Source: Leeia oryzae DSM 17879
GTDB taxonomy: Bacteria > Pseudomonadota > Gammaproteobacteria > Burkholderiales > Leeiaceae
Assembly: GCF_000376945.1 (NCBI RefSeq)
Contig: NZ_AQXU01000011.1
Location: 1-64,000 of the forward strand
Length of the DNA stretch: 64,000 nucleotides
Reading direction: 5' to 3'
Below the pieces are notes generated by a model. The model did no database searches. It was given only the letters and a program-made list of their open reading frames with translations, and was not told the DNA's origin. Below are positions 27,445 through 37,157 of this stretch, piece after piece (the first letter of the stretch is position 1; the number at the start of each line of letters is the position of its first letter). Made by a program: the position numbers and the translations under genes.

Positions 27445-27774
27445 TGTCTGGTCAGGTTTTGGCTCACCCGACCGGACTATAAGCAACGCAAATAGTTTTA
27501 TCAAGATTATTGATTTTACAAATCATTTCATCCCACCTAAGATTCACGACAACAGTTTCAAACTGCGTTGCCTGGCGGCGCAGTGGATCAATTGTGCAGC
27601 CTCCGGTCAGACTGACCAACGCAGACAGGAACACGTCGGAATCCGAACACACCGGCAAGAGGATGTAAGCCATTCTCGCAGTTTAGAGTATTACATCCAC
27701 GTTCTCTGTTTGCCCGTTGGGAGACACCAACAGGCAGCCAGTGAAACGATTTATATTTCGCGGAGTTGCACACT
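27445..27774 (+). promoter_or_regulatory. Long structured leader of sdaA, candidate RNA switch
   Basis: No gene is seen in these 330 bases. An 8-bp stem CTGCGTTG (27563-27570)/CAACGCAG (27617-27624) closes a three-way junction with GGCGCA (27577-27582)/TGC-A-GCC (27595-27601) and GGTCA/TGACC (27605-27617). Further hairpins follow: GGATGTAA (27661-27668)/TTACATCC (27691-27698) and GCCCGTTGG (27712-27720)/CCAACAGGC (27727-27735, one mismatch). Bases 27594-27605 are also complementary to 27761-27771 (11 pairs including one G-U, one bulged base), which contains the sdaA Shine-Dalgarno GGAG. Regulation is inferred; the ligand is unknown. Confidence 0.5.
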
Positions 27775-29175
27775 ATGACGATCAGCGTATTTGATTTGTT
27801 TAAAATCGGTATCGGCCCTTCATCCTCACATACGGTTGGCCCGATGCGCGCAGCATGGCGCTTTGTGAGCGTCATGGAAGAAGACGGTTTGCTGGACACG
27901 GTAGACAGCATCAAGGTAGAGCTGTTTGGCTCCCTGGGTGCAACAGGCAAGGGGCACGGCTCAGACACGGCCGTCTTGCTGGGTCTGGAAGGCGAGCTGC
28001 CAGACGTGGTGGATGTCGAACAGGTATCCACCAAGCTCGAACGCATCCGCGCAGAAGGCAATGTCCGTCTGATGGGCCACAAAGCCATCCGCTTTGTGGA
28101 AAAAGAACATCTGGTCATGTACAAGCGCCAGAGCTTGCCATACCACCCGAACGGGATGAAATTTACCGCACTGGACGCCAGCGGCAAAGAAATCCGTGCC
28201 AAGATTTATTACTCGGTTGGCGGCGGCTTTGTGGTAAACGAAGAAAACGCCGGCAAAGACCAGCTTAAAGAAGATGACCATGCCGTGCCTTACCCGTTCA
28301 AATCGGGTAACCAGCTGCTGGCCATGTGTAAAGAACATGGTCTGCGCATGTCAGACATCATGCTGGAGAACGAGAAAACCTGGCGTACGGAAACCGAAAT
28401 TCGTGAAGGCTTGCTGAATATCTGGCGCGTCATGCAGGGTGCCGTTGAGCGCGGTTGCAAGACGGATGGCATTTTGCCGGGCGGGATGAAGGTCAAGCGC
28501 CGCGCCAAAGAACTGTTCCAGCAGTTGGCCTCACAGCCGGAAGCCGCACTGAAAGACCCGCTGACCACCATGGACTGGGTCAACCTGTATGCGCTGGCCG
28601 TGAACGAAGAAAACGCAGCCGGTGGCCGCGTGGTAACAGCCCCGACCAATGGCGCTGCGGGTATTATTCCTGCGGTGATGCATTATTATCACCGCTTTAT
28701 CCCGGGCGCAAACGATGACGGTATTGTTCGCTTCTTGCTCACCGCCGGCGCCATTGGCATCCTCTACAAAGAGAATGCTTCGATTAGCGGTGCCGAAGTA
28801 GGATGCCAGGGAGAAGTCGGTTCTGCCTGCTCCATGGCAGCGGGTGGCTTGGCCGAAGTCATGGGTCTGACACCGGAACAAGTCGAGAATGCGGCTGAAA
28901 TCGGCATGGAACACAATCTGGGCCTCACCTGTGACCCGGTTGGCGGCCTGGTGCAAGTCCCGTGTATCGAACGCAATGCCATGGCGTCTATTAAGGCAAT
29001 TAACGCCGCGCGGATGGCCATGCGTGGTGATGGCAAACATTTTGTATCGCTGGACCGCGTGATTAAAACCATGCGCGAAACCGGCGCAGACATGAAACTG
29101 AAGTACAAAGAAACCGCCCGTGGCGGGCTGGCAATCAATGTCATTGAAGTACCGGTTAACGTGATCGAGTGTTAA
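27775..29175 (+). CDS. sdaA: L-serine ammonia-lyase (iron-sulfur type)
   Basis: SdaA deaminates L-serine to pyruvate and ammonia using an oxygen-sensitive 4Fe-4S cluster. The 466-residue single-chain enzyme has the N-terminal beta domain ([25 protein letters not shown] at about 3-27) and the catalytic alpha domain with cluster cysteines in [16 protein letters not shown] and [15 protein letters not shown]. The start is the ATG at 27775, with GGAG 9 bases upstream, not the TTG nine bases earlier. gcvT follows in the same direction after 156 bases, linking serine and glycine breakdown. Confidence 0.96.
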   Translation: MTISVFDLFKIGIGPSSSHTVGPMRAAWRFVSVMEEDGLLDTVDSIKVELFGSLGATGKGHGSDTAVLLGLEGELPDVVDVEQVSTKLERIRAEGNVRLMGHKAIRFVEKEHLVMYKRQSLPYHPNGMKFTALDASGKEIRAKIYYSVGGGFVVNEENAGKDQLKEDDHAVPYPFKSGNQLLAMCKEHGLRMSDIMLENEKTWRTETEIREGLLNIWRVMQGAVERGCKTDGILPGGMKVKRRAKELFQQLASQPEAALKDPLTTMDWVNLYALAVNEENAAGGRVVTAPTNGAAGIIPAVMHYYHRFIPGANDDGIVRFLLTAGAIGILYKENASISGAEVGCQGEVGSACSMAAGGLAEVMGLTPEQVENAAEIGMEHNLGLTCDPVGGLVQVPCIERNAMASIKAINAARMAMRGDGKHFVSLDRVIKTMRETGADMKLKYKETARGGLAINVIEVPVNVIEC

Positions 29176-29196
29176 CCGAACGACTGTGACCTTGCT

Positions 29197-29237
29197 GGCT
29201 TGTCTGGTGTAGTACAACACATCACGCCAGACAAGCC
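29197..29237 (+). repeat. Stem-loop between sdaA and gcvT
   Basis: GGCTTGTCTGG (29197-29207) and CCAGACAAGCC (29227-29237) are perfect 11-bp arms with a 19-base loop. No T-run follows, so it is not a standard terminator. It may stabilise the 3' end of the sdaA message or set differential expression of gcvT. Confidence 0.6.
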
Positions 29238-29331
29238 GAGCCTCGCCATTGGGTAATCATGCATCTCCGCAGGAACGAGTCATCCTTGGGTCTGCGGATT
29301 TTTAACGTCAATCGACATGCTGGAGTGCCAA

Positions 29332-30456
29332 ATGAGCGAAGCCCCTCTTCACCGTACCGCCCTTTATGACCTGCATCTGGAACTGGGTGCGAAAATGGTG
29401 CCTTTCGCCGGGTATGATATGCCCGTCCAATATCCGCTAGGTGTCCTCAAAGAGCATCTGCACACCCGTGAAAAAGCCGGTCTGTTCGATGTGTCTCACA
29501 TGGGCCAGCTGAAACTGAAGGGCCCGAATGCGGCCAAAGCACTGGAAACCCTGGTACCCGTCGATCTGCTGAGCCTGACGGAAGGGCAGCAGCGTTACGC
29601 GTTCTTCACCAATGAAGAAGGCGGCATTCTGGACGACCTGATGGTCACCCACGCGGGCGATCATCTGTTTGTCGTCGTCAATGCCGGTTGCAAAGAACAA
29701 GACATTGCGCACATGCAAAAGCATCTGGCGGGGCAATGCGAGATCGAAATCCTAGGCGACCATGCCCTATTGGCCCTGCAAGGCCCGTTAGCCGCAGAGG
29801 CACTGGCCAAACTGTCACCAGACACCGATTTCAAGAGCTGGGTTTTCATGACCGCACGTACACTCACCCTGGCGGGCGTACCATGCTTTGTTACCCGTTC
29901 CGGTTACTCTGGTGAAGACGGGTTCGAGATTTCCGTGCCCAATGCAAAAGCCATTGAACTGGCCAAACTGCTGCTGGCCCAGCCAGAAGTGGCGGCAATT
30001 GGCTTGGGCGCGCGCGATTCACTGCGTCTGGAGGCCGGTCTTTGCCTGTACGGCCACGATCTGGACACCACCACCACCCCGGTTGAAGGCAGCCTGACCT
30101 GGGCCATCCAGAAAGTACGCCGCGCCGGTGGCGAACGTGAAGGTGGTTTCCCGGGGGCAGCTCGTATTCTGCAGCAACTGGCGGATGGCCCTGCCCGCAA
30201 GCGTGTCGGCCTGCTGGGACAAGAAAGAACGCCCGTGCGTGAAGGCGCTGAAATCGTGAATGCAGCGGGTGATGTCGTCGGTAAAGTGACCTCTGGTGGC
30301 TTTGGTCCTACCTTGGGTGGGGTATTGGCACTTGCTTATGTCGACACCGCCGTTTCGGCTGTCGGCACAGAACTGTTTGCGCTGGTACGCGGCAAGCAAG
30401 TGCCGATGCAAGTGGCCAAGACTCCGTTTGTACCGCAGCGCTACTATCGCGGTTAA
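29332..30456 (+). CDS. gcvT: Glycine cleavage system T protein (aminomethyltransferase)
   Basis: GcvT moves the one-carbon unit from aminomethyl-lipoyl-H protein to tetrahydrofolate and frees ammonia. The 374-residue protein has [26 protein letters not shown] near the N terminus, FDVSHMGQ, the folate-site [10 protein letters not shown] and the [18 protein letters not shown] segment. The start is the ATG at 29332, preceded by GGAG. It is separated from gcvH and gcvP by about 2.5 kb and two leftward genes, although the three normally form one operon. Confidence 0.96.
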   Translation: MSEAPLHRTALYDLHLELGAKMVPFAGYDMPVQYPLGVLKEHLHTREKAGLFDVSHMGQLKLKGPNAAKALETLVPVDLLSLTEGQQRYAFFTNEEGGILDDLMVTHAGDHLFVVVNAGCKEQDIAHMQKHLAGQCEIEILGDHALLALQGPLAAEALAKLSPDTDFKSWVFMTARTLTLAGVPCFVTRSGYSGEDGFEISVPNAKAIELAKLLLAQPEVAAIGLGARDSLRLEAGLCLYGHDLDTTTTPVEGSLTWAIQKVRRAGGEREGGFPGAARILQQLADGPARKRVGLLGQERTPVREGAEIVNAAGDVVGKVTSGGFGPTLGGVLALAYVDTAVSAVGTELFALVRGKQVPMQVAKTPFVPQRYYRG

Positions 30457-30471
30457 TTGCCTGCCATACCG

Positions 30472-30510
30472 CCAAAACAAAACCCCGCTAGATGCGGGGT
30501 TTTGTTTTGG
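30472..30510. terminator. Bidirectional terminator between gcvT and the carbonic anhydrase
   Basis: Perfect 17-bp arms (30472-30488 and 30494-30510) around TAGAT, with core CCCCGC/GCGGGG and A/T-rich outer stems providing a T-run on each strand for the convergent genes. Confidence 0.95.
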
Positions 30511-30541
30511 TCACAGTGACTGTACGGCTGACGATGTAATC

Positions 30542-31852
30542 CTAACGCTCATCCACCTTCCGACCATTGACTGCCTGCACCGGGCGGGCATTAAACGGAT
30601 AGAGCGCCGTAAAGGCAGCAAACTGCTTTGGCGACACCGATGCGGCATCCTTCATCACAAACCATTGCACGCCTTCGGTGCAGGGTGGTGTGGTCAGCGA
30701 CCCTTCAAAATGATAATACGGTGCATTGGCAGCTACCAGCTTGCCGGCATCCAGTTTGCCTGAGGCAATCGGCCTCTCTGACCCTTCCTCTTTCGGCAGG
30801 TTGTCAAACACCGGTTTCAAAACCAGATTGTCTTTTCCCTTGTTTAACAAGACACCCACTACCAGCAGTTTACCGTCGTCAGACTTGTGCACCATATGCA
30901 CAACCATGTCTGCCGCACGACCATTCACCAGTTCTTCGCTTGGCGTATGGAAATGCAATTGCACCAGATTGTAGCGTTTACCATACAAATCCACGCCACC
31001 CGCATCTTTCAGGTTGGCCTGTACCGTATGGCCGTTATTCACCATCGAGATCTCGCCCGGCTTATAGGCAAATTGCAGCGGCGGTGCGCCATGCTCGAAC
31101 GACCCCACCAGATTGATCGGGGATTGCGCACGGCCATTGGCACACAATTTCCATTCCGGATTCAGTTTGGCCCAATATTCCGGACCTGATTCACCCGCAT
31201 AACTCCAGTGTGGACCGGCATGTGCATCCGCAGGCTTGCCAGCAGCGGCGCCTGGCTCTGGCTTCGCACCGCTCAACCCCAGACACACGCGCAGTTCATC
31301 CATGCGCTTAGCAGGGTCTCCCGACAGAACACATTTTTTCTCGCCTGCACGGATCTGCTTCGCCCCCTCGGCAATCTTGCCTTTGTCCGACTCCAGCGTG
31401 GCTTTCTGCGCCTTCAAGGCTTCGATTTCCGATTTCAGCTTGGCAGCCTCGTCTGACAGGGTCAGCATTTCCGTCTGTTTCTGCACATCCCCCTGCAGCT
31501 TGGACACATCCTGCTTCAACCGTTCGGCCTCTGCCTTCAAAGCCACCTCATCCGTCGCGCCCCCCGCAGAGGCGGCACCCTCTGAGGCTGTGTGCTCTGC
31601 CTTGGCTGAATGCGCTTCTGCCGCTTCGACTTTTTTATGCGCAGGCGCTTCTGCATGGGCCGCTGCTTTTTTGGTGTCTGCCGCCCCGCCTCGTGACAAT
31701 AGCCATCCGGCCACGGCACTGATCACGATCAGCAACACACCGCCGACAATCAAGCCAATCAACAGCAGCTTTTTCTTTTTGGAGGCCACAGCAACGACGG
31801 GACTCGCCTCTCCCCCTTCGGTTTCTGGCGCGGCTGGCGGTTGTTCAGACAT
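30542..31852 (-). CDS. Membrane-anchored coiled-coil alpha-class carbonic anhydrase
   Basis: The 436-residue protein has a cytoplasmic N terminus with a KKKK stop, one TM helix at about 29-52, an Ala/Lys/Glu-rich and coiled-coil stalk about 60-175, and an alpha-carbonic anhydrase domain about 213-430. Orientation places the enzyme in the periplasm. Zinc ligands are His300, His302 and His319; His275 matches the proton-shuttle position; Thr387 and the Cys237/Cys391 pair are conserved. Two second-shell positions differ from human CA II: Glu307 where His107 is expected and Val317 where Glu117 is expected. Whether it is a fully active CO2 hydratase is uncertain. Confidence 0.9.
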   Translation of the reverse strand: MSEQPPAAPETEGGEASPVVAVASKKKKLLLIGLIVGGVLLIVISAVAGWLLSRGGAADTKKAAAHAEAPAHKKVEAAEAHSAKAEHTASEGAASAGGATDEVALKAEAERLKQDVSKLQGDVQKQTEMLTLSDEAAKLKSEIEALKAQKATLESDKGKIAEGAKQIRAGEKKCVLSGDPAKRMDELRVCLGLSGAKPEPGAAAGKPADAHAGPHWSYAGESGPEYWAKLNPEWKLCANGRAQSPINLVGSFEHGAPPLQFAYKPGEISMVNNGHTVQANLKDAGGVDLYGKRYNLVQLHFHTPSEELVNGRAADMVVHMVHKSDDGKLLVVGVLLNKGKDNLVLKPVFDNLPKEEGSERPIASGKLDAGKLVAANAPYYHFEGSLTTPPCTEGVQWFVMKDAASVSPKQFAAFTALYPFNARPVQAVNGRKVDER

Positions 31853-31993
31853 ATGGACTCCTGATAATAAAAACTGGCAACTCAGCGGCAGACATCATTC
31901 GGGTAAGTACGCACCTGCCGCGCTCCGCATTTAATGGCACTATAGTGCAGATTACAACGCAAATGCATCAAATGATCGTGAAAAGACCGTTTT

Positions 31994-32875
31994 TCAGGCA
32001 TCCAGTCCTTCGTGGCGCGTCGTCAATGCCAGCCGGGCAGACATGAAATCAATCAAGCCCAGTACCGCACCATTAACCTTGCCCTGGTCATAATGCAGAT
32101 GCACGCGAATATCCGGCAGCTTGGGCATTTTCTCGGCTGCCCCCAGAATTCTCAGCCCGTCCGGGACCGCACTGCGCGCAAGCACCGTGACCCCCAGGCC
32201 AGCCAATACCCCGGCCTTGATTCCGCCAAAACTTGGGCTGGTATACGCAATACGCCATGGCCTGCCCAACTGCTCCAGCGTTTCCAGTATGCGCTGCCGG
32301 TACACACAGCCAATCGGCGCCACAATGAGCGGCAGCGGGCTCTTGCTGTACACCGCATGCTGCGGGCTCCCCACCCACACCAGCTCCTCTGACCAGCCTT
32401 CATTGGTTGTCTTGACCTTGCGGGTTGCATGCAAACCGAAGACCAGGTCATATTCCCCTTTATCCAGTTTAGCCAGCAGATGGGTCGACAATTCGCACCC
32501 CACCTCCAGCGTGACATCCGGATAACTTTGCGAAAACTTGCCCAGGATGTCCGGCAGAAATGAATCTGCAAATTCATTCGGCACCCCCAGCCTAACCACC
32601 CCGGACAAACTGACCTTGCTTAACCTGGCCAGCACTTCGTCGTTAAGGTTCAGAATGGAGCGGGCGTAGGCCAGTAGCACCTGGCCTTCTTCAGACAACT
32701 GGAAACTACGGCTGGTGCGCTGAAACAGCGACACATTCACCAGCTCTTCCAGTCTTTTGATCTGCAGGCTGATCGCCGGCTGCGAGCGCCCGAGCAAGTC
32801 ACCGGCATTGGAAAAACCGCCCTGGTCGATCACGGTCACGAAGGTGCGCAGCAAGTCTGTTGGCAGGTTTTTCAT
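31994..32875 (-). CDS. LysR-family transcriptional regulator
   Basis: This 293-residue regulator has an N-terminal winged helix (residues about 6-65, with SNAGDLLGRSQPAISLQIKRLEE) and a C-terminal periplasmic-binding-like effector domain. The DNA-binding part resembles the LrhA/PecT branch more than GcvA. It is divergent from gcvH with 125 bases between starts, so control of gcvHP is possible but rests on position only. The carbonic anhydrase gene follows 141 bases downstream in the same direction and could also be a target. Confidence 0.92.
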   Translation of the reverse strand: MKNLPTDLLRTFVTVIDQGGFSNAGDLLGRSQPAISLQIKRLEELVNVSLFQRTSRSFQLSEEGQVLLAYARSILNLNDEVLARLSKVSLSGVVRLGVPNEFADSFLPDILGKFSQSYPDVTLEVGCELSTHLLAKLDKGEYDLVFGLHATRKVKTTNEGWSEELVWVGSPQHAVYSKSPLPLIVAPIGCVYRQRILETLEQLGRPWRIAYTSPSFGGIKAGVLAGLGVTVLARSAVPDGLRILGAAEKMPKLPDIRVHLHYDQGKVNGAVLGLIDFMSARLALTTRHEGLDA

Positions 32876-32895
32876 GTTCGCCTCGCATACATTTA

Positions 32896-32907
32896 GGATA
32901 CTTATCC
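32896..32907. promoter_or_regulatory. Inverted repeat between the LysR gene and gcvH
   Basis: GGATA-CT-TATCC is a perfect 5-bp inverted repeat 21 bases upstream of the LysR start, in otherwise A/T-rich DNA. LysR-type proteins bind short imperfect dyads near their own promoter. This is a candidate operator only. Confidence 0.3.
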
Positions 32908-33000
32908 AAACATTATAACTATTGATTTGACTTATATATCACAAAGCCTTATTTTTCGCTCATGGAATTTTTTTGCTGTCCAACATAAAAAGGCGATCTC

Positions 33001-33372
33001 ATGAGCATCCGTTTTACTGAAGACCACGAATGGCTTCGTCCAGAAGCTGACGGCACTGTGACCGTTGGTATTACTCACTATGCCCAGGACTCCCTTGGCG
33101 ATCTGGTGTTTGTTGAATTGCCGGATGTTGGCGCAGCAGTCGCAGAAGGTGATGCAAGCTGCGTGATCGAATCCGTAAAAGCAGCTGCAGATGTTAAAAT
33201 GCCAATCTCTGGCGAAGTGGTTGCGGTTAACGAAGCCCTGATCGACAACCCGGCACTGGTCAACGAAGACCCGCAAGGCGAAGGCTGGTTTGTTCGCTTG
33301 AAGCCAGCAGCAGATGCCAATCTGGATAACCTGATGGATGAAGCTGCCTACAATACCTTTATCGGTCAATAA
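33001..33372 (+). CDS. gcvH: Glycine cleavage system H protein
   Basis: This 123-residue lipoyl carrier shuttles the aminomethyl group between GcvP, GcvT and the L protein. The lipoylated Lys lies in CVIESVKAAADV (near residue 60). The N-terminal FTEDHEWLRPE and C-terminal GEGWFVRLKP are typical. AAGG precedes the start. It is 58 bases upstream of gcvP, with a stem-loop between them, so the two are co-transcribed. Confidence 0.97.
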   Translation: MSIRFTEDHEWLRPEADGTVTVGITHYAQDSLGDLVFVELPDVGAAVAEGDASCVIESVKAAADVKMPISGEVVAVNEALIDNPALVNEDPQGEGWFVRLKPAADANLDNLMDEAAYNTFIGQ

Positions 33373-33377
33373 AGTTT

Positions 33378-33402
33378 TCCGGATGCTTGTGCGGCATCCG
33401 GA
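33378..33402 (+). repeat. Intercistronic stem-loop between gcvH and gcvP
   Basis: TCCGGATGC (33378-33386) pairs perfectly with GCATCCGGA (33394-33402) around TTGTGCG. There is no T-run, so it is more likely an mRNA-stability hairpin that lets gcvH exceed gcvP than a terminator. Confidence 0.6.
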
Positions 33403-33430
33403 GCATTAGCAAGAATCTGGAGCATCCAAC

Positions 33431-36304
33431 ATGCCTAACGCCCGCCCCTCTTTAGCAGAACTCGAACAACACGACGACTTCCAGCGCCGTCATATTGGCC
33501 CGTCCCGCAACGACCAGGCCAAAATGCTGAGCACGCTCGGCTTCGACTCCATCGACGCCCTGATGGAAGCCATCGTCCCGGCCAATATTCGCCGCGATGC
33601 CATGCCGTTGCCTGGTGCACGCACGGAAGCGGAAGTATTGGCAGAGCTCAAAGAGATTGCGGGCGAAAACCAGATTTTCAAATCCTATATCGGCATGGGC
33701 TATTACGGCACCCATACACCGGGCGTGATCCAGCGCAACATTCTGGAAAACCCGGCCTGGTACACCGCGTATACCCCATACCAGCCAGAAATTTCCCAAG
33801 GTCGCCTGGAAGCCATCCTGAACTTCCAGACCATGATTACCGACCTGACCGGCATGGATATCGCCAACGCCTCCATGCTGGATGAAGCCACCGCCGCCGC
33901 AGAAGCCATGACCCTGGCTCAGCGCGCCGGCAAGAGCAAAGCCAATGTGCTGTATGTCGCTCATGACGTACTGCCGCAAACCCTGGCCGTGATCCAGACC
34001 CGTGCTAAACCGATCGACGTAGAAGTCCGTGTATTCAGTGGCAACGAAGCACTGGAAAACGACTCGTTCGCCGTGGTGCTGCAATACCCAGGCGTGAACG
34101 GCGACGTACGTGACTACGCGGACTGGGTCAAACAGTACAAAGCCCGTGGCGGCATGGTCATTGCCGCTGCCGACCTGCTGGCGCTGACCTTGTTGACCCC
34201 TCCGGGCGAATGGGGCGCCGACATTGTCGTAGGTACCTCCCAGCGCTTTGGCGTGCCAATGGGCTTTGGTGGCCCGCACGCCGGTTACATGGCCACACGT
34301 GACGACTTCAAACGCCAGATGCCAGGTCGTCTGGTGGGCGTGTCTGTCGATAGCCAGGGGCAACCTGCCTACCGTCTGGCCCTGCAAACCCGCGAGCAGC
34401 ATATCCGCCGTGAAAAAGCGACCTCCAACATCTGTACCGCACAGGTTCTGCTGGCGGTGATGGCCAGCATGTATGCTGTCTACCACGGTCCTAAAGGCCT
34501 GAAGGTCATTGCCCAGCGTGTACACCGCCTGACCAGTATTCTGGCAGCCGGCCTGACCCAGCTTGACCTGAACATTACCAACAAGACCTATTTCGATACC
34601 CTGACCGTCGCTACCGGCGCTCGCACCAGCCAGATTCTGGCCGCTGCACAAGCCCTGAAAATCAACCTGCGTCAGGTCGATGCAGACCATCTGGGCGTGT
34701 CGCTGGACGAAACCACTACCCGCAAAGACATTGAAGTCTTGTGGCATGTGTTTGCCCCGGCTAACGCAGCCCTGCCAGAGATCGACGTACTGGAACGCGA
34801 TGCCAGCGATGCCTTCCCGGCCGCCCTGCAACGCCAAAGCGAATACCTGAGCCACTCGGTTTTCCACCTGTACCACTCAGAAACCGAAATGCTGCGTTAT
34901 CTGCGCAGACTGTCCGACAAGGATCTGGCACTGGACCGCACCATGATCCCGCTGGGTTCATGCACCATGAAGCTGAACGCCACCACCGAAATGATTCCGG
35001 TGACCTGGCCAGAGTTCGGTCAACTGCACCCGTTCGCACCGGTCAGCCAGACCCAGGGTTACATCAAGCTGATCAAGCAACTGGAAGACATGCTGGCTGC
35101 CGCAACCGGTTACGCCGCTGTTTCTATCCAGCCAAATGCGGGCTCACAAGGCGAGTACGCCGGCCTGCTGATCATCCATGCCTACCATGAAAGCCGTGGC
35201 GAAGGTCATCGCAACATCTGCCTGATCCCGTCTTCTGCGCACGGTACCAACCCGGCATCTGCCCAGATGGCCGGCATGCAGGTGGTCGTGGTGAAATGTG
35301 ATGATCAAGGCAACGTGGATATCGATGACCTGCGCGCCAAAGCCGAGCAGCACAGCCAGAATCTGGCCGCCATCATGATCACTTACCCGTCTACCCACGG
35401 TGTATTTGAAGCTGGCGTGCGTGAAATTTGTGACATCGTGCATCAGCACGGTGGTCAGGTGTATGTCGATGGCGCCAACATGAACGCCCAGGTTGGCCTG
35501 TCCGGCCCTGGCTTGTTCGGTGGTGACGTATCGCACCTGAACCTGCACAAAACCTTTTGCATCCCTCACGGCGGCGGCGGCCCGGGCGTAGGTCCGGTGG
35601 CTGTGGGGGGGCATCTCGCAAAATTCCTGCCGGGTCATCCGGAAATGGAAGCCAGTGCTACCCGTATTGGCCCGATTTCGGCCGCCCCATACGGATCTGC
35701 CAGCATTCTGCCAATCTCTTGGGCGTACATTCGCCTGATGGGGGCAGATGGCCTGAAATATGCGACCCAGAATGCCATCCTGTCAGCCAACTATGTGGCG
35801 AAGAAACTGTCACCACACTATCCGGTGCTGTACAGTGGCCCGGGCGGACTGGTCGCGCACGAATGCATTCTGGATGTTCGTCCTTTGAAAGACGCCAGCG
35901 GCATCAGCGTGGATGATGTAGCAAAACGCCTGATGGACTTTGGCTTCCATGCGCCAACCATGAGCTTCCCGGTGGCCGGCACGCTGATGATCGAACCAAC
36001 CGAGTCCGAATCGCTGGAAGAGCTGGATCGCTTCATTGACGCGATGATCGCCATTCGCGAAGAAATCCGTGCAGTAGAAAACGGCAGCCTGCCTCTGGAG
36101 AACAACCCGTTGGTACACGCACCGCACACTGCGGAAGTCGTGCTGTCAGACAGCTGGGACCGTCCATATCCGCGTGAACAGGCGGCTTACCCGGTTGCCA
36201 GTCTGCGCAAGCAGAAATACTGGCCACCAGTGGGCCGTGTGGACAACGTGTACGGTGACCGTAACCTGTTCTGCAGCTGCATTCCGATGACAGACTACGA
36301 GTAA
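33431..36304 (+). CDS. gcvP: Glycine dehydrogenase (decarboxylating), P protein
   Basis: GcvP is the PLP enzyme that decarboxylates glycine and loads the aminomethyl group onto lipoyl-GcvH. The 957-residue protein is the fused homodimer type. The N-terminal half begins RHIGPS and contains [18 protein letters not shown]. The C-terminal half carries PLP Lys in [21 protein letters not shown] near residue 710, and the Gly-rich stretch follows. Length is normal. The end [10 protein letters not shown] is conserved. Confidence 0.97.
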   Translation: MPNARPSLAELEQHDDFQRRHIGPSRNDQAKMLSTLGFDSIDALMEAIVPANIRRDAMPLPGARTEAEVLAELKEIAGENQIFKSYIGMGYYGTHTPGVIQRNILENPAWYTAYTPYQPEISQGRLEAILNFQTMITDLTGMDIANASMLDEATAAAEAMTLAQRAGKSKANVLYVAHDVLPQTLAVIQTRAKPIDVEVRVFSGNEALENDSFAVVLQYPGVNGDVRDYADWVKQYKARGGMVIAAADLLALTLLTPPGEWGADIVVGTSQRFGVPMGFGGPHAGYMATRDDFKRQMPGRLVGVSVDSQGQPAYRLALQTREQHIRREKATSNICTAQVLLAVMASMYAVYHGPKGLKVIAQRVHRLTSILAAGLTQLDLNITNKTYFDTLTVATGARTSQILAAAQALKINLRQVDADHLGVSLDETTTRKDIEVLWHVFAPANAALPEIDVLERDASDAFPAALQRQSEYLSHSVFHLYHSETEMLRYLRRLSDKDLALDRTMIPLGSCTMKLNATTEMIPVTWPEFGQLHPFAPVSQTQGYIKLIKQLEDMLAAATGYAAVSIQPNAGSQGEYAGLLIIHAYHESRGEGHRNICLIPSSAHGTNPASAQMAGMQVVVVKCDDQGNVDIDDLRAKAEQHSQNLAAIMITYPSTHGVFEAGVREICDIVHQHGGQVYVDGANMNAQVGLSGPGLFGGDVSHLNLHKTFCIPHGGGGPGVGPVAVGGHLAKFLPGHPEMEASATRIGPISAAPYGSASILPISWAYIRLMGADGLKYATQNAILSANYVAKKLSPHYPVLYSGPGGLVAHECILDVRPLKDASGISVDDVAKRLMDFGFHAPTMSFPVAGTLMIEPTESESLEELDRFIDAMIAIREEIRAVENGSLPLENNPLVHAPHTAEVVLSDSWDRPYPREQAAYPVASLRKQKYWPPVGRVDNVYGDRNLFCSCIPMTDYE

Positions 36305-36394
36305 CACCTGGTGGCGGGGGCTCATATGCCCCCACACCTTCACAGAAGAAAAACAAGGCAGATTGCAGTAAGTAGTATGAAGTAGGGGGAATGT

Positions 36395-36421
36395 TGGGCG
36401 TCTTCGGACGCCCATTTTTTT
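36395..36421 (+). terminator. Rho-independent terminator after gcvP
   Basis: TGGGCGTC (36395-36402), a TTCG tetraloop and GACGCCCA (36407-36414) are followed by T7. It ends gcvHP and overlaps the last bases of the convergent gene by two. Confidence 0.95.
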
Positions 36422-37157
36422 AGGGGTTTTCCTTCAGCACGCTGGCCACGATCTGATTGTAGCGTCCATCCGATACCAGCATGCCCAGCGCCTGGTTAAA
36501 GCGCGTCAGTAGCGGCCCCATATGCATGGACTTGGAAAAGGCCAGATACACAGGAGCTTCCCGCAGCGGCATCTCCGAAGCAACCACATCATTACTGTCA
36601 TCCAGAACAATCTGGGCCGATTGCCCGATGCTCAGCATGACATCAATCCGGCCAGCCCTGAGTTTACTCATCCCGTTTGCATCACTGTCAGCCACGTCCA
36701 CCATGAACTTGCCCTGCTTTCTGGCCAGATCAAATTCATCGCCATAGCTCCATCCGCGGATGGCACCTACACGCAAGCCGTACAAATCCGTGATGGTTTT
36801 ATAAGGTCTGGGGTTCTTTGCCAATGAATACACCCACACCGTCTCAACAAACAGCGGGGCACTGAAATCCAGCGTGCGCAGGCGCTCAGAATTTTTGTAA
36901 ATGCCGGCAATCCCCACTTTGTCCAGCCGCACCAGCATCAGCGCCCGTGTCCACGGCAGGGCAACAATGGAAAAATCAATACCTGCACTGGCAGCCACCT
37001 GTCGCACCAGCTCCGGATACAAACCCGCCGCCTTGCCCGCTCTTTCATACATAAAGGGAGGATTGCTGGTATCTACCGCCACGGTCACCGGTTCGGCCCA
37101 AACCACCGTACTCATGGACAGCCACAGAAGGGCAGCCCGCCCTATCCAATTCCGCAT
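36420..37157 (-). CDS. Periplasmic solute-binding protein (SBP_bac_3 family), copy 1
   Basis: This exported binding protein of about 245 residues has a signal peptide MRNWIGRAALLWLSMSTVVWA. The mature part starts EPVTVAVDTSNPPFMYE, the first strand of the family-3 amino-acid-binding fold, and continues with IAGIYKNSERLRTLDFSAPLF and GLRVGAIRGWSYGDEF. The start at ATG 37157 has AGGAGG 7 bases upstream; a longer frame to 37199 does not. It is a close paralogue of the next gene. No permease or ATPase is nearby, so it may serve a distant transporter or a signalling system. Confidence 0.87.
   Translation of the reverse strand: MRNWIGRAALLWLSMSTVVWAEPVTVAVDTSNPPFMYERAGKAAGLYPELVRQVAASAGIDFSIVALPWTRALMLVRLDKVGIAGIYKNSERLRTLDFSAPLFVETVWVYSLAKNPRPYKTITDLYGLRVGAIRGWSYGDEFDLARKQGKFMVDVADSDANGMSKLRAGRIDVMLSIGQSAQIVLDDSNDVVASEMPLREAPVYLAFSKSMHMGPLLTRFNQALGMLVSDGRYNQIVASVLKENP

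Noticed and set aside
27712-27745. Cobalamin riboswitch (a GGGAGACACC segment resembles part of a B12 box)
   Set aside because: Only a few bases match, the other conserved boxes are missing, and the genes have no cobalamin link.
27445-29331. Known glycine riboswitch ahead of sdaA or gcvT
   Set aside because: The conserved core of the glycine aptamer was looked for in both leaders and is missing; the sdaA fold is reported as an unassigned candidate instead.
33452-34876. Long open frame antisense to gcvP (474 codons)
   Set aside because: It is fully inside a well-supported gene, has no ribosome site, and its protein has biased composition from mirrored codon use.
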